From: Paracoccaceae bacterium
Lineage (GTDB): Bacteria; Pseudomonadota; Alphaproteobacteria; Rhodobacterales; Rhodobacteraceae
Direction: 5' to 3'
NCBI GenBank assembly: GCA_007119835.1
Contig: SKOX01000257.1
Span: forward strand, 1-10,933
DNA length: 10,933 nt
Of this stretch, positions 1 through 6,911 are shown one piece after another. The notes beneath the pieces were generated by a model that was not told the DNA's origin, did no database searches, and saw nothing but the letters and a program-made list of their open reading frames with translations. The position numbers and the translations under genes were made by a program. Within the stretch, counting starts at the first letter, position 1; each line of letters starts with the position of its first letter.

Positions 1-50
1 GCGGGTGGCCATCGCTTAAGACGCGGGCCGGGCAGCGCGGGAGACAGGCG

Positions 51-1382
51 GTGGCGCATCACGCAGGGCCGGGGCCGCTGACGGCGGAGGCGACGGGGCC
101 GCTCGCCGGCACCGCGCACATCCCGGGCGACAAGTCGGTCTCGCACCGCGCGCTGATCCTGGGCGCGCTTTCGGTCGGCGAGACCCGGATCGAGGGGCTG
201 CTCGAGGGCGAGGACGTGCTGCGCACCGCCGCCGCGATGCAGGCCTTCGGCGCGGAGGTCGCTCGGGAGGGCGGCGCCTGGGTCGTCCACGGCGTCGGCG
301 TCGGCGGTTTCCGCGAGCCCGGCGACGTCATCGACTGCGGCAACGCCGGCACCGGCGTCCGGCTGGTGATGGGCGCCATGGCGACGACGGCGATCACCGC
401 GACCTTCACCGGCGACGCGAGCCTGCGCCGGCGGCCGATGGGGCGCGTGACCGACCCGCTCGCGCTCTTCGGCGCCCGGGCCTACGGGCGGCTGGGCGGG
501 CTCCTGCCGCTCACGCTGGTGGGCGCCGACACGCCGCTGCCGGTCCAGTACACGCTGCCGGTGCCCTCGGCGCAGGTGAAGTCGGCGGTGCTGCTCGCCG
601 GGCTCAACGCGCCGGGCGAGACCATCGTGATCGAGCGCGAGCCGACGCGCGACCACACCGAGCGGATGCTGGCGGGCTTCGGGGCGCGGCTCGCGGTGGA
701 GACGACGGCGGAGGGGCGGGTGATCCGGCTGATGGGCCAGCCCGAGCTCGCGCCGCAGCGGATCGCCGTGCCGCGCGACCCGAGCTCCGCGGCCTTCCCC
801 GTGGCGGCGGCGCTGATGGTGCCGGGCTCGGAGGTGCGCGTGCCGGGCGTGGCAATGAACCCGACGCGGGCCGGCCTCTACGACACGCTGGTCGAGATGG
901 GCGCGGACATCGCCTTCGAGAACCGCCGCGAGGAGGGCGGCGAGCCGGTCGCCGATCTCGTCGTGCGCCATGGCGCCTTGCGCGGCGTCGAGGTGCCGCC
1001 CGAGCGCGCCGCCTCGATGATCGACGAATACCCGGTGCTGGCGGCAGTGGCCGCGACCGCCGAGGGCAGGACGGCGATGCGCGGGATCGGCGAGATGCGG
1101 GTCAAGGAAAGCGACCGGATCGCGGCGATGGCGCGCGGCCTCGCCGCCTGCGGCGTCAGCGTCGAGGAGGGCGAGGACTGGCTCGCGGTCGAGGGGCGGC
1201 CGGGCGACGTGCCGGGCGGAGCGACGGTGGCGACCGAGATGGACCACCGCATCGCGATGGCGTTCCTCTGCCTCGGGCTCGCCGCCCGGCGGCCCGTCAC
1301 GGTGGACGACGCCGGGCCGATCGCCACGAGCTTCCCCGACTTCGTGCCGCTGATGCGCGGCCTCGGCGCGAGGATCGCGTGA
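51..1382 (+). CDS. aroA: 3-phosphoshikimate 1-carboxyvinyltransferase (EPSP synthase), class II type
   Basis: Sixth step of the shikimate pathway: joins shikimate-3-phosphate and phosphoenolpyruvate to give EPSP, in the cytoplasm. The 443-residue protein is full length and follows the Agrobacterium CP4 enzyme closely. Visible motifs are G-D-K-S at 26-29 with R33, N-A-G-T-G at 98-102, R-P-M at 128-130, S-A-Q-V-K at 173-177, R-D-H-T-E at 200-204, N-P-T-R at 270-273, I-D-E-Y at 324-327, K-E-S-D-R at 352-356 and D-H-R at 398-400. The four signature motifs I know for class II enzymes are all present. Residue 100 is Gly where CP4 has Ala. The GTG start at 51 is chosen because GGGAGA lies at 39-44, six bases upstream, and the CP4-like N-terminus begins there. 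The stop overlaps the next gene by four bases. The function is secure. Confidence 0.97.
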   Translation: MAHHAGPGPLTAEATGPLAGTAHIPGDKSVSHRALILGALSVGETRIEGLLEGEDVLRTAAAMQAFGAEVAREGGAWVVHGVGVGGFREPGDVIDCGNAGTGVRLVMGAMATTAITATFTGDASLRRRPMGRVTDPLALFGARAYGRLGGLLPLTLVGADTPLPVQYTLPVPSAQVKSAVLLAGLNAPGETIVIEREPTRDHTERMLAGFGARLAVETTAEGRVIRLMGQPELAPQRIAVPRDPSSAAFPVAAALMVPGSEVRVPGVAMNPTRAGLYDTLVEMGADIAFENRREEGGEPVADLVVRHGALRGVEVPPERAASMIDEYPVLAAVAATAEGRTAMRGIGEMRVKESDRIAAMARGLAACGVSVEEGEDWLAVEGRPGDVPGGATVATEMDHRIAMAFLCLGLAARRPVTVDDAGPIATSFPDFVPLMRGLGARIA

Positions 1383-1783
1383 ACGCGGCCGCCACCGGGG
1401 GATGCCTCTGCGGCGCGGTGCGCTACCGCGTGGCGGGGCCGCTTCGGCCGGTCGTCGCCTGCCACTGCCGCGAATGCCGGCGCGCCTCCGGGCACTACGT
1501 CGCGGCGACGGCCGCGGCGCGCGATGCGGTGTCGATCGAGGGCGAGGTCGCGTGGTTCGCCTCGAGCCCGGCCGCGCGCCGCGGCTTCTGCCGGACCTGC
1601 GGCGCGAACCTGTTCTGGGAGCGCCCGGGCAGCGGGCGGATCTCGATCTGGGCGGGCTCGCTCGACGCAGCCAGGGGCCTTCGCCTCGCCGGGCACATAT
1701 TCGTCGCCGAGAAAGGCAGCTACTATGACATCGAAGACGGCCTGCCGCAGGCACGCCACCGCGACCCGGAGCTGACGGGGTGA
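1379..1783 (+). CDS. GFA-family (CENP-V/GFA fold) zinc-binding protein
   Basis: A 134-residue protein with the cysteine pattern of the GFA family, named for a glutathione-dependent formaldehyde-activating enzyme. C9-x-C11 starts the domain, C28-x-C30-x2-C33 forms the second zinc cluster, and C71-x2-C74 follows, then the family-like stretch with F79-W80 and W91-A-G. Most family members have no proven substrate, so a formaldehyde-glutathione role should not be assumed. The GTG start at 1379 overlaps the aroA stop as GTGA and has GAGGA at 1370-1374 upstream. The stop in turn overlaps the cmk start as GTGA. Translation is therefore probably coupled through aroA, this gene and cmk. Nothing links its chemistry to the shikimate or pyrimidine pathway, so co-expression is the only contextual clue. 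Family call firm, function open. Confidence 0.9.
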   Translation: MNAAATGGCLCGAVRYRVAGPLRPVVACHCRECRRASGHYVAATAAARDAVSIEGEVAWFASSPAARRGFCRTCGANLFWERPGSGRISIWAGSLDAARGLRLAGHIFVAEKGSYYDIEDGLPQARHRDPELTG

Positions 1784-2406
1784 GGTTCACCGTCGCCCTC
1801 GACGGACCCGCCGCCGCCGGCAAGGGCACGATCGGCCGCGCGGTCGCGGCGCATTTCGGCTTCGCGCATCTCGACACCGGGCTGCTCTACCGCGCGGTGG
1901 GCGTGCAGGCGATGCAGGACGGGCGCGGCGTCATCGACCCCGACTGGGCCGGCGAGATCGCCCGCCGGCTGAAGCCCGAGGACCTCGGGCGCGAGGGCCT
2001 CAGGACGCGCATCGCCGGCCAGGCCGCCTCGAAGGTCGCGGCTTTGCCCGAGGTGCGCCAGGCGCTGCTGGCCTTCCAGCGCGACTTCGCGCGGCGCGAG
2101 GGCGGCGCGGTGCTCGACGGGCGCGACATCGGCACGGTGATCTGCCCGGCGGCCGAGGCGAAGCTCTTCGTCACCGCCAGCGACGAGGTGCGCGCGCAGC
2201 GGCGGTGGAAGGAGGAGGGCGGCGAATACGCCGCGGTCCTCGCCGACCTGCGCGCCCGCGACCGGCGCGACGCGGAGCGGACGGACGCGCCGATGGTGGC
2301 GGCGGCCGATGCGGTCTTGCTCGACACCAGCGATCTCAGTATAGACGCCGCCGTCGCCGAGGCGGTCGCTCACGTGCAGAGCCGATTCGACGCGGTGAGG
2401 GGCTGA
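1780..2406 (+). CDS. cmk: Cytidylate kinase
   Basis: Phosphorylates CMP and dCMP with ATP, feeding CTP and dCTP pools; cytoplasmic. The 208-residue protein has the P-loop G-P-A-A-A-G-K-G at 9-16, the substrate-side motif L-D-T-G-L-L-Y-R at 31-38, and D-G-R-D-I-G-T at 113-119, all typical of bacterial CMP kinases. The arginine-rich lid region lies around 156-168 and a conserved L-L-D-T-S is at 180-184. The length matches the shorter alphaproteobacterial form. The GTG start at 1780 is fixed by the GTGA overlap with the GFA gene and by GGAG at 1768-1771. The stop codon sits in the loop of a small hairpin (2397-2413). A cmk-rpsA neighbourhood is widespread in proteobacteria and supports the call. 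Confidence 0.96.
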   Translation: MRFTVALDGPAAAGKGTIGRAVAAHFGFAHLDTGLLYRAVGVQAMQDGRGVIDPDWAGEIARRLKPEDLGREGLRTRIAGQAASKVAALPEVRQALLAFQRDFARREGGAVLDGRDIGTVICPAAEAKLFVTASDEVRAQRRWKEEGGEYAAVLADLRARDRRDAERTDAPMVAAADAVLLDTSDLSIDAAVAEAVAHVQSRFDAVRG

Positions 2407-2413
2407 GCCCCTC
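2397..2413 (+). other. Short hairpin around the cmk stop codon
   Basis: GAGGGGC (2397-2403) and GCCCCTC (2407-2413) pair perfectly, with the TGA stop codon as a three-base loop. There is no T run after it, so it is not a canonical intrinsic terminator. It could slow RNA polymerase or protect the 3' end of the upstream message. Confidence 0.35.
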
Positions 2414-2456
2414 GACCGCGTCTTTGGCTTTCCTGACCCGGCGCGGATGTGAAAGA

Positions 2457-2499
2457 CCGGCGGAGCCAACCGCCCGGCCCGAAAAAACCCATTAGGAGA
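2457..2499 (+). promoter_or_regulatory. rpsA leader: candidate hairpin and ribosome binding site
   Basis: CCGGCGG (2457-2463) can pair with CCG plus CCGG (2470-2477, one bulged C) around the loop AGCCAA. An A-rich run (2482-2487) and the Shine-Dalgarno AGGAGA (2494-2499) follow, five bases before the rpsA ATG. In other proteobacteria S1 represses its own mRNA through a structured leader. Whether this small hairpin has such a role is inference. I could not identify a convincing promoter in the 98-base gap. Confidence 0.3.
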
Positions 2500-2504
2500 C
2501 CTGG

Positions 2505-4190
2505 ATGCCAGCTACGGCGAGCAAAGAAGATTTCGAAGCCCTCCTGAACGAGACGTTCGAGTTCAAGACCCCCGACGAGGGCTCGGTCGTGAAGGGCACG
2601 GTGCTGGCCATCGAGGCCGGACAGGCCGTCATCGACGTCGGCTACAAGATGGAAGGCCGCGTCGACCTCAAGGAATTTGCCGCCCCCGGCAAGCCGGCCG
2701 AGATCGCCCCAGGCGACGTGGTCGAGGTCTATCTCGAGCGGGTCGAGAACGCCCGCGGCGAGGCGGTGATCTCCCGCGAGAAGGCCCGCCGCGAGGCCGC
2801 GTGGGACCGCCTCGAGGCGGCCGCCGCCAAGGAGGAGCGCGTCGAGGGTGCGATCTTCGGCCGGGTCAAGGGCGGCTTCACCGTCGATCTCGGCGGCGCC
2901 GTCGCCTTCCTTCCCGGCTCCCAGGTCGATGTGCGGCCGGTGCGGGACGCCGGCCCGCTGATGGGGATGCCGCAGCCGTTCCAGATCCTGAAGATGGACC
3001 GCCGCCGCGGCAACATCGTGGTCTCGCGCCGGGCCGTGCTCGAGGAGAGCCGCGCCGAGCAGCGCGCCGAGATCGTCGCGCGCCTCACCGAGGGCGACGT
3101 CATCGACGGCGTGGTCAAGAACATCACCGAGTACGGCGCCTTCGTCGACTTGGGCGGCGTCGACGGCCTGCTGCACGTCACCGACATGGCGTGGCGGCGC
3201 GTCAACCACCCCTCCGAGATCCTGTCGATCGGCGAGACCGTCAAGGTCCAGGTCATCAAGGTCAACAAGGAGACCCAGCGCATCTCGCTCGGCATGAAGC
3301 AGCTTCAGGCCGACCCGTGGGACACGGTGGAGCAGAAGTACCCGATCGGCTCGCGGCACACCGGGCGGGTGACCAACATCACCGACTACGGCGCCTTCGT
3401 GGAGCTCGAGCCGGGGATCGAGGGCCTCGTCCACGTCTCCGAGATGAGCTGGACCAAGAAGAACGTGCACCCGGGCAAGATCGTCTCCACCTCCCAGGAG
3501 GTCGATGTCGTCGTGCTCGAGATCGACATGGTCAAGCGCCGGGTCAGCCTCGGGCTGAAGCAGATCCAGGGCAACCCGTGGGAGACCTTCGCCGCGACCC
3601 ACCCGCCCGGCACGGTCATCGAGGGCGAGGTCAAGAACATCACCGAGTTCGGGGTGTTCGTCGGCCTCGAGGGCGACATCGACGGCATGGTCCACCTCTC
3701 GGACCTCGACTGGAACCGCCCGGGCGAGCAGGCGATCAACGACTACCGCAAGGGCGACCTGGTCCGCGCGGTCGTCACCGAGGTCGACCCCGAGCGCGAG
3801 CGCATCTCGCTGTCGATCAAGGCGGTCGAGGGCGATCCGTTCGTCGAGGCGGTCGGCGGCGTGAAGCGCGGCGACATCGTCACGGTGCAGGTGACCTCGA
3901 TCGAGGACGGGGGCATCGAGGTCGAGTACAAGGGCATGAAGTCCTTCATCCGGCGCTCGGACCTCTCCCGCGATCGCGCCGAGCAGCGCCCCGAGCGGTT
4001 CTCGCCCGGCAACAAGATCGACGCCCGCGTCGTCTCGATCGACCCCAAGACCCGCAAGGTCGGCCTGTCGATCAAGGCGCGCGAGATCGCCGAGGAGAAG
4101 GAAGCCGTGGAGCAGTACGGCTCGTCGGACGCCGGCGCCTCGCTCGGCGACATCCTCGGCGCCGCGCTGAAGAAGCGGACAGGCGAATAA
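2505..4190 (+). CDS. rpsA: 30S ribosomal protein S1
   Basis: S1 brings structured mRNAs to the 30S subunit and supports initiation. The 561-residue protein contains six S1 (OB-fold) repeats, at about 26-91, 110-177, 195-264, 281-352, 368-438 and 454-524. The central ones are nearly canonical, with Y/F-G-A/V-F-V followed by G-L-L/V-H-V-S/T at 210-227, 295-312 and 382-399. In characterised S1 proteins repeats 1 and 2 dock on the ribosome and repeats 3-6 bind RNA. The length is usual for alphaproteobacteria. The ATG at 2505 has AGGAGA five bases upstream. The gene follows cmk, as in many proteobacteria, and is followed by strong hairpins that may end or attenuate its transcript. No anomaly is seen. 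Confidence 0.97.
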   Translation: MPATASKEDFEALLNETFEFKTPDEGSVVKGTVLAIEAGQAVIDVGYKMEGRVDLKEFAAPGKPAEIAPGDVVEVYLERVENARGEAVISREKARREAAWDRLEAAAAKEERVEGAIFGRVKGGFTVDLGGAVAFLPGSQVDVRPVRDAGPLMGMPQPFQILKMDRRRGNIVVSRRAVLEESRAEQRAEIVARLTEGDVIDGVVKNITEYGAFVDLGGVDGLLHVTDMAWRRVNHPSEILSIGETVKVQVIKVNKETQRISLGMKQLQADPWDTVEQKYPIGSRHTGRVTNITDYGAFVELEPGIEGLVHVSEMSWTKKNVHPGKIVSTSQEVDVVVLEIDMVKRRVSLGLKQIQGNPWETFAATHPPGTVIEGEVKNITEFGVFVGLEGDIDGMVHLSDLDWNRPGEQAINDYRKGDLVRAVVTEVDPERERISLSIKAVEGDPFVEAVGGVKRGDIVTVQVTSIEDGGIEVEYKGMKSFIRRSDLSRDRAEQRPERFSPGNKIDARVVSIDPKTRKVGLSIKAREIAEEKEAVEQYGSSDAGASLGDILGAALKKRTGE

Positions 4191-4204
4191 GCGTCCGCGT
4201 TGAC

Positions 4205-4220
4205 GCCGGGCGCGCCCGGC
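4205..4220 (+). other. Perfect GC hairpin downstream of rpsA
   Basis: GCCGGGC (4205-4211) and GCCCGGC (4214-4220) form a perfect inverted repeat, effectively a six-pair stem with loop CGCG. It lies 15 bases after the rpsA stop and is followed by ACACCTT, a poor T tract. Together with the next hairpin it may mark the end of the rpsA transcript. Confidence 0.4.
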
Positions 4221-4228
4221 ACACCTTC

Positions 4229-4262
4229 CCGGATCGGCGGGGGCCCTGCCCTCCCGATCCGG
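4229..4262 (+). terminator. Strong hairpin between rpsA and sppA, possible terminator or attenuator
   Basis: CCGGATCGG (4229-4237) pairs with CCGATCCGG (4254-4262), nine pairs. After one bulged C the stem continues with GGGGGC (4239-4244) against GCCCTC (4248-4253, one G-U pair), closing on loop CCT. The stem is very stable but no T run follows, so it may act as a Rho-aided terminator or a 3'-end stabiliser. The 12-base segment GACGCCGGGCGC occurs on both sides of the hairpin pair, at 4202-4213 and 4264-4275. Confidence 0.4.
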
Positions 4263-4329
4263 CGACGCCGGGCGCAGCATGCGTCCGGCGTCGGCGTTAC
4301 CGGGCACGGGCGATGCAGGAGTTGGCGGC

Positions 4330-5244
4330 ATGGGCGAGTTCGAACGCGACTTCTACGATGACCGGCGCCGGCGCTGGCGCCGCAGCGGCTTCTGGCGGGG
4401 CCTCCTGGTTGCCCTGCTCATCGTCGTCATCGTGTCGCTCTCGGGCATCCTCGAGCGCATCCGCGAGGCGCAGCGCCACGTGGCGCGGGTCGACATCTCC
4501 GGCGTGATCACGGAGGACATCGAGCTCGAGTCGATGCTCCGCCAGATCGGCGAACGCGACAACGTCGAGGCGCTGATCCTGCGGGTGAACTCGCCGGGCG
4601 GCACGACGGCGGGCTCCGAGGCGCTCTACGCGGTGGTCCGCGACATCGCCGACGTCAAGCCGGTCGTCGCCGTCCTCGGCGAGACCGCGGCCTCGGGCGG
4701 CTACGTCGCGGCGCTGTCGGCCGACCACATCGTGTCGCGCGGCAACACGCTGACCGGCTCGATCGGCGTGATCATGGAGTATCCCGACGTCTCGGACGTC
4801 CTCGAGCGCTGGGGGATCGACGTCGAGACCTTCCGGTCGTCGCCGCTGAAGGCCGAGCCCGCGCCCTATCGCGAGATCTCGCCGGAGGGGCGCGAGCTGA
4901 CCGAGGCGCTGATCACGGAGAGCTTCGCGTGGTTCCGCGACCTCGTGGGCGAGCGGCGGGGGCTCGCGGGGGCGGAGCTCGACCGGGTGGCGAACGGCGC
5001 GGTCTTCACCGGGCGCATCGCGCTCGAGGCGGGCCTCGTGGACACGCTGGGCGGCGAGCGGGAGGCGCGCGACTGGCTCGAATCGCAGGAGGAGGGCCTC
5101 GGCGACCTGCCGGTGCGGACGTGGGAGGTCGAGCGCGACGAGCCGTTCTTGACGCGCCTGCTTTTCTCCTTCATCCCAAGCGGCGGGATTCTCGGGGAAA
5201 TTGCCCAGCGGACCGGCCCTAAGCTGTATTCCATCGCCCCCTAA
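4330..5244 (+). CDS. sppA: Signal peptide peptidase SppA, single-domain (36K-type) serine protease
   Basis: Membrane-bound serine protease that degrades cleaved signal peptides. From the ATG at 4330 the protein is 304 residues: an arginine-rich cytoplasmic start (12-18), one membrane helix (about 22-40), then a ClpP-like S49 protease domain. The expected nucleophile is S122 in T-A-A-S-G-G-Y and the general base is K174 in S-S-P-L-K, the Ser-Lys dyad of this family. R-V-N-S-P-G-G at 85-91 is the conserved strand motif and T-G-S-I-G at 142-146 follows. An in-frame ATG at 4279 would add 17 residues, but 4330 is preferred because AGGAG (4317-4321) lies eight bases upstream and the added residues look unlike coding. 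The length fits the short form, not the double-domain E. coli protein. It sits between rpsA and ihfB. Confidence 0.93.
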   Translation: MGEFERDFYDDRRRRWRRSGFWRGLLVALLIVVIVSLSGILERIREAQRHVARVDISGVITEDIELESMLRQIGERDNVEALILRVNSPGGTTAGSEALYAVVRDIADVKPVVAVLGETAASGGYVAALSADHIVSRGNTLTGSIGVIMEYPDVSDVLERWGIDVETFRSSPLKAEPAPYREISPEGRELTEALITESFAWFRDLVGERRGLAGAELDRVANGAVFTGRIALEAGLVDTLGGEREARDWLESQEEGLGDLPVRTWEVERDEPFLTRLLFSFIPSGGILGEIAQRTGPKLYSIAP

Positions 5245-5326
5245 ATCCTGTCAGTATGCCGCCGGGTAAAGGGTACGGGCGTTGCCGCGGCGGGTTCCGG
5301 TCGCGCCATGCGGGCAGGAGGCGGGG

Positions 5327-5626
5327 ATGATAAAGTCCGAGCTGATACAGAAGATTGCGGAGGAGAATCCGCATCTCTACCAGCGCGACGTGGAGCGCAT
5401 CGTCTCGACCATCTTCGACGAGATCATCGAGGCGATGGCGCATGGGCAGCGGGTGGAGCTGCGCGGGTTCGGGGCGTTCTCCGTGAAGAAGCGCGACGCG
5501 CGCACCGGCCGGAATCCGCGCACGGGGGATGCCGTGGAGGTAGAGGAGAAGTACGTGCCCTTCTTCAAGACCGGCAAGCTCCTGCGCGACCGGCTGAACG
5601 GGAATTCCGAGGACGAGCACGGCTGA
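5327..5626 (+). CDS. ihfB: Integration host factor subunit beta
   Basis: DNA-bending nucleoid protein acting as a heterodimer with IHF alpha in recombination, replication and transcription. The 99-residue product starts M-I-K-S-E-L-I and keeps the DNABII core: R-G-F-G-A-F-S at 46-52, G-R-N-P-R-T-G at 61-67 with the DNA-intercalating proline P64, and K-Y-V-P-F-F-K at 75-81. It matches the beta subunit better than HU or IHF alpha, for example in the N-terminal K-S-E-L-I. The ATG at 5327 has AGGAGG at 5316-5321, five bases upstream; a TTG at 5282 in the same frame would add 15 unrelated residues and is rejected. Alphaproteobacteria often carry this gene between rpsA and trpF. The short acidic tail (after residue 93) is unremarkable. 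Confidence 0.96.
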   Translation: MIKSELIQKIAEENPHLYQRDVERIVSTIFDEIIEAMAHGQRVELRGFGAFSVKKRDARTGRNPRTGDAVEVEEKYVPFFKTGKLLRDRLNGNSEDEHG

Positions 5627-5678
5627 AAGCCTTCGCGGCGCCGGGCCGCGCCGCCGGTGAGGGAGACGAGGACGACGC

Positions 5679-6011
5679 ATGCGAACGATCAAGCTCATCC
5701 TGCTGGCGATCATCCTGATCGCCATCGTGCTGCTCGCCGTCGCGAACCGGCAGCTGGTGACGGTGGAACTGCTGCCCCAGCCGCTCGACCAGGTTCTGGA
5801 GGTGTCGGTTCAGGTGCCGCTCTTCCTCGTGGGCCTGATCTGCATCCTCGTCGGCATGGTGCTGGGCTACATCTTCGAGTGGCTGCGCGAGCACAAGTAT
5901 CGCCGGCGGGCGGCGCAGAAGTCGCGCGAGGCCGAGCAGCTGTCGCGGGAACTCGACCGGACCAAGAAGGCGAGCAAGTCCGGGGACGACGTGCTCGCCC
6001 TGATCGACTGA
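5679..6011 (+). CDS. lapA: LapA-domain (DUF1049) inner membrane protein
   Basis: A 110-residue protein with two predicted membrane helices (about 4-22 and 46-66) and a charged, probably coiled-coil cytoplasmic tail (about 70-100) rich in K, R and E. This is the layout of the LapA / DUF1049 family. In E. coli LapA works with LapB in control of lipopolysaccharide synthesis. No lapB is seen here, so the function in this organism is inferred from the family only. GAGG (5668-5671) lies seven bases before the ATG. The gene starts 52 bases after ihfB and ends five bases before trpF, which suggests co-transcription. The position between ihfB and trpF is typical of alphaproteobacteria. Confidence 0.85.
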   Translation: MRTIKLILLAIILIAIVLLAVANRQLVTVELLPQPLDQVLEVSVQVPLFLVGLICILVGMVLGYIFEWLREHKYRRRAAQKSREAEQLSRELDRTKKASKSGDDVLALID

Positions 6012-6016
6012 AGCCG

Positions 6017-6673
6017 ATGCGCGTCAAGATCTGCGGCATCAGGACCCGCGCCGATGCCGCCGCCGCGGCCGCGGCCGGTGCCGCCTATGTCGGGCTGGTG
6101 TTCTATCCGCCCTCGCCGCGCGCGGTGTCGATCGGCGACGCGCGCTGGATCGCGGAGGGCGCGCCCGAGGGGCTGACGCGCGTCGCGCTCACGGTCGATG
6201 CCGACGACGCCTTCCTCGACGCCATCCTCGCCCAGGTGCCGGTCGACATGCTGCAGCTCCACGGCATCGAGAGCCCCGAGCGCGTGGCGCAGGTGCGCCA
6301 GCGCTACCGGCTGCCGGTGATGAAGGCCGTCGGCCTGCGCGGCGAGGAGGATCTCGCGGCGCTCTTCGAGTACGAGCGCGCCGCCGACCAGGTTCTCGTC
6401 GACGCCCGGGCGCCCGAGGGCGCGGACCTGCCGGGCGGCAACGGCCTCAGCTTCGACTGGCGGCTCCTCGAGGCGCGGCGCTGGCGCGGGCCGTGGATGC
6501 TCGCCGGCGGCCTTTCGGCCGAGAACGTCGCCGAGGCGGTGCGGCTGACGCGGGCCGAGCAGGTCGACGTCTCCTCGGGCGTCGAGGCCGCGCCGGGGGA
6601 GAAGGACCCGGCCCGGATCGCCGCCTTCGTCGCAGCCGCCCGCGGGCGCGTTCCCGCCATTCCCGTGCGCTGA
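6017..6673 (+). CDS. trpF: Phosphoribosylanthranilate isomerase
   Basis: Third step of tryptophan synthesis from anthranilate: Amadori rearrangement of phosphoribosylanthranilate to CdRP, cytoplasmic. The 218-residue TIM barrel starts with V-K-I-C-G-I at 3-8, giving the general base C6, and carries the general acid D129 in L-V-D-A. G-G-N-G at 140-143, L-A-G-G-L at 162-166 and D-V-S-S-G-V-E at 184-190 are the phosphate-binding and C-terminal motifs. The ATG at 6017 is chosen because the TrpF core begins at once; the frame is open further upstream (to 5657) only as a shadow of lapA. No clear Shine-Dalgarno is seen and lapA stops five bases earlier, so translation is probably coupled to lapA. 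Confidence 0.96.
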   Translation: MRVKICGIRTRADAAAAAAAGAAYVGLVFYPPSPRAVSIGDARWIAEGAPEGLTRVALTVDADDAFLDAILAQVPVDMLQLHGIESPERVAQVRQRYRLPVMKAVGLRGEEDLAALFEYERAADQVLVDARAPEGADLPGGNGLSFDWRLLEARRWRGPWMLAGGLSAENVAEAVRLTRAEQVDVSSGVEAAPGEKDPARIAAFVAAARGRVPAIPVR

Positions 6674-6708
6674 CGCCTGCCATGCCCCGCCACCCGCGCG
6701 CCGCGTTC

Positions 6709-6731
6709 CCGTCCGGCCTGACGGAGTTTTT
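6709..6731 (+). terminator. Weak candidate intrinsic terminator after trpF
   Basis: CCGTC (6709-6713) pairs with GACGG (6720-6724) around a six-base loop, then AG and five T (6727-6731). The shape is that of a Rho-independent terminator, but the stem is short. If active it would reduce read-through from trpF into trpB. Confidence 0.35.
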
Positions 6732-6739
6732 CTGGCGGA

Positions 6740-6756
6740 GGCCGCCGGAGGCGGCC
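6740..6756 (+). other. Hairpin in the trpF-trpB gap
   Basis: GGCCGCC (6740-6746), loop GGA, GGCGGCC (6750-6756): a perfect seven-pair stem. It follows the T run of the candidate terminator. Role unknown. Confidence 0.4.
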
Positions 6757-6765
6757 GAGTCGCGT

Positions 6766-6796
6766 GCCCGCCCCCGGCCTTCGGCCGGAAGCGGGC
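6766..6796 (+). other. Two-tier hairpin in the trpF-trpB gap
   Basis: Outer stem GCCCGC (6766-6771) with GCGGGC (6791-6796); inner stem CCGGCC (6774-6779) with GGCCGG (6783-6788) around loop TTC. The tiers are separated by a two-by-two internal loop. That makes twelve perfect pairs in 31 bases. No T run follows. Confidence 0.45.
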
Positions 6797-6807
6797 GGCG
6801 GGGACCG

Positions 6808-6849
6808 GCCGCGGCATCCGCCACACGATCCGCCATCCAATGCCGCGGC
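6808..6849 (+). other. Ten-base inverted repeat upstream of trpB
   Basis: GCCGCGGCAT (6808-6817) and ATGCCGCGGC (6840-6849) are perfect inverted repeats around a 22-base C/A-rich loop. The right arm ends 48 bases before the trpB Shine-Dalgarno. CCGCGGC occurs a third time at 6854-6860 and could offer an alternative partner. It may be an RNA hairpin in the trpB leader or a protein-binding site. Confidence 0.4.
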
Positions 6850-6911
6850 GACACCGCGGCCCACGACTTCCGAGCCGGACGCGACCGGCCGGCGACAGGG
6901 AGAGCCACGCC

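Noticed and set aside
1..19. Possible end of an upstream gene (plus frame ending TAA at 17-19) or start of a divergent gene (ATG on the minus strand at 10-12)
   Set aside because: Too few bases to tell; no ribosome binding site is seen for the minus-strand start, and six codons cannot be assigned to a family.
2370..4331. A 653-codon open frame on the minus strand opposite rpsA, and a similarly long plus-strand frame at 2801-4507
   Set aside because: Shadows of rpsA in very GC-rich DNA: low-complexity Arg/Ala/Asp/Leu translations with no recognisable domain, while rpsA itself is unmistakable.
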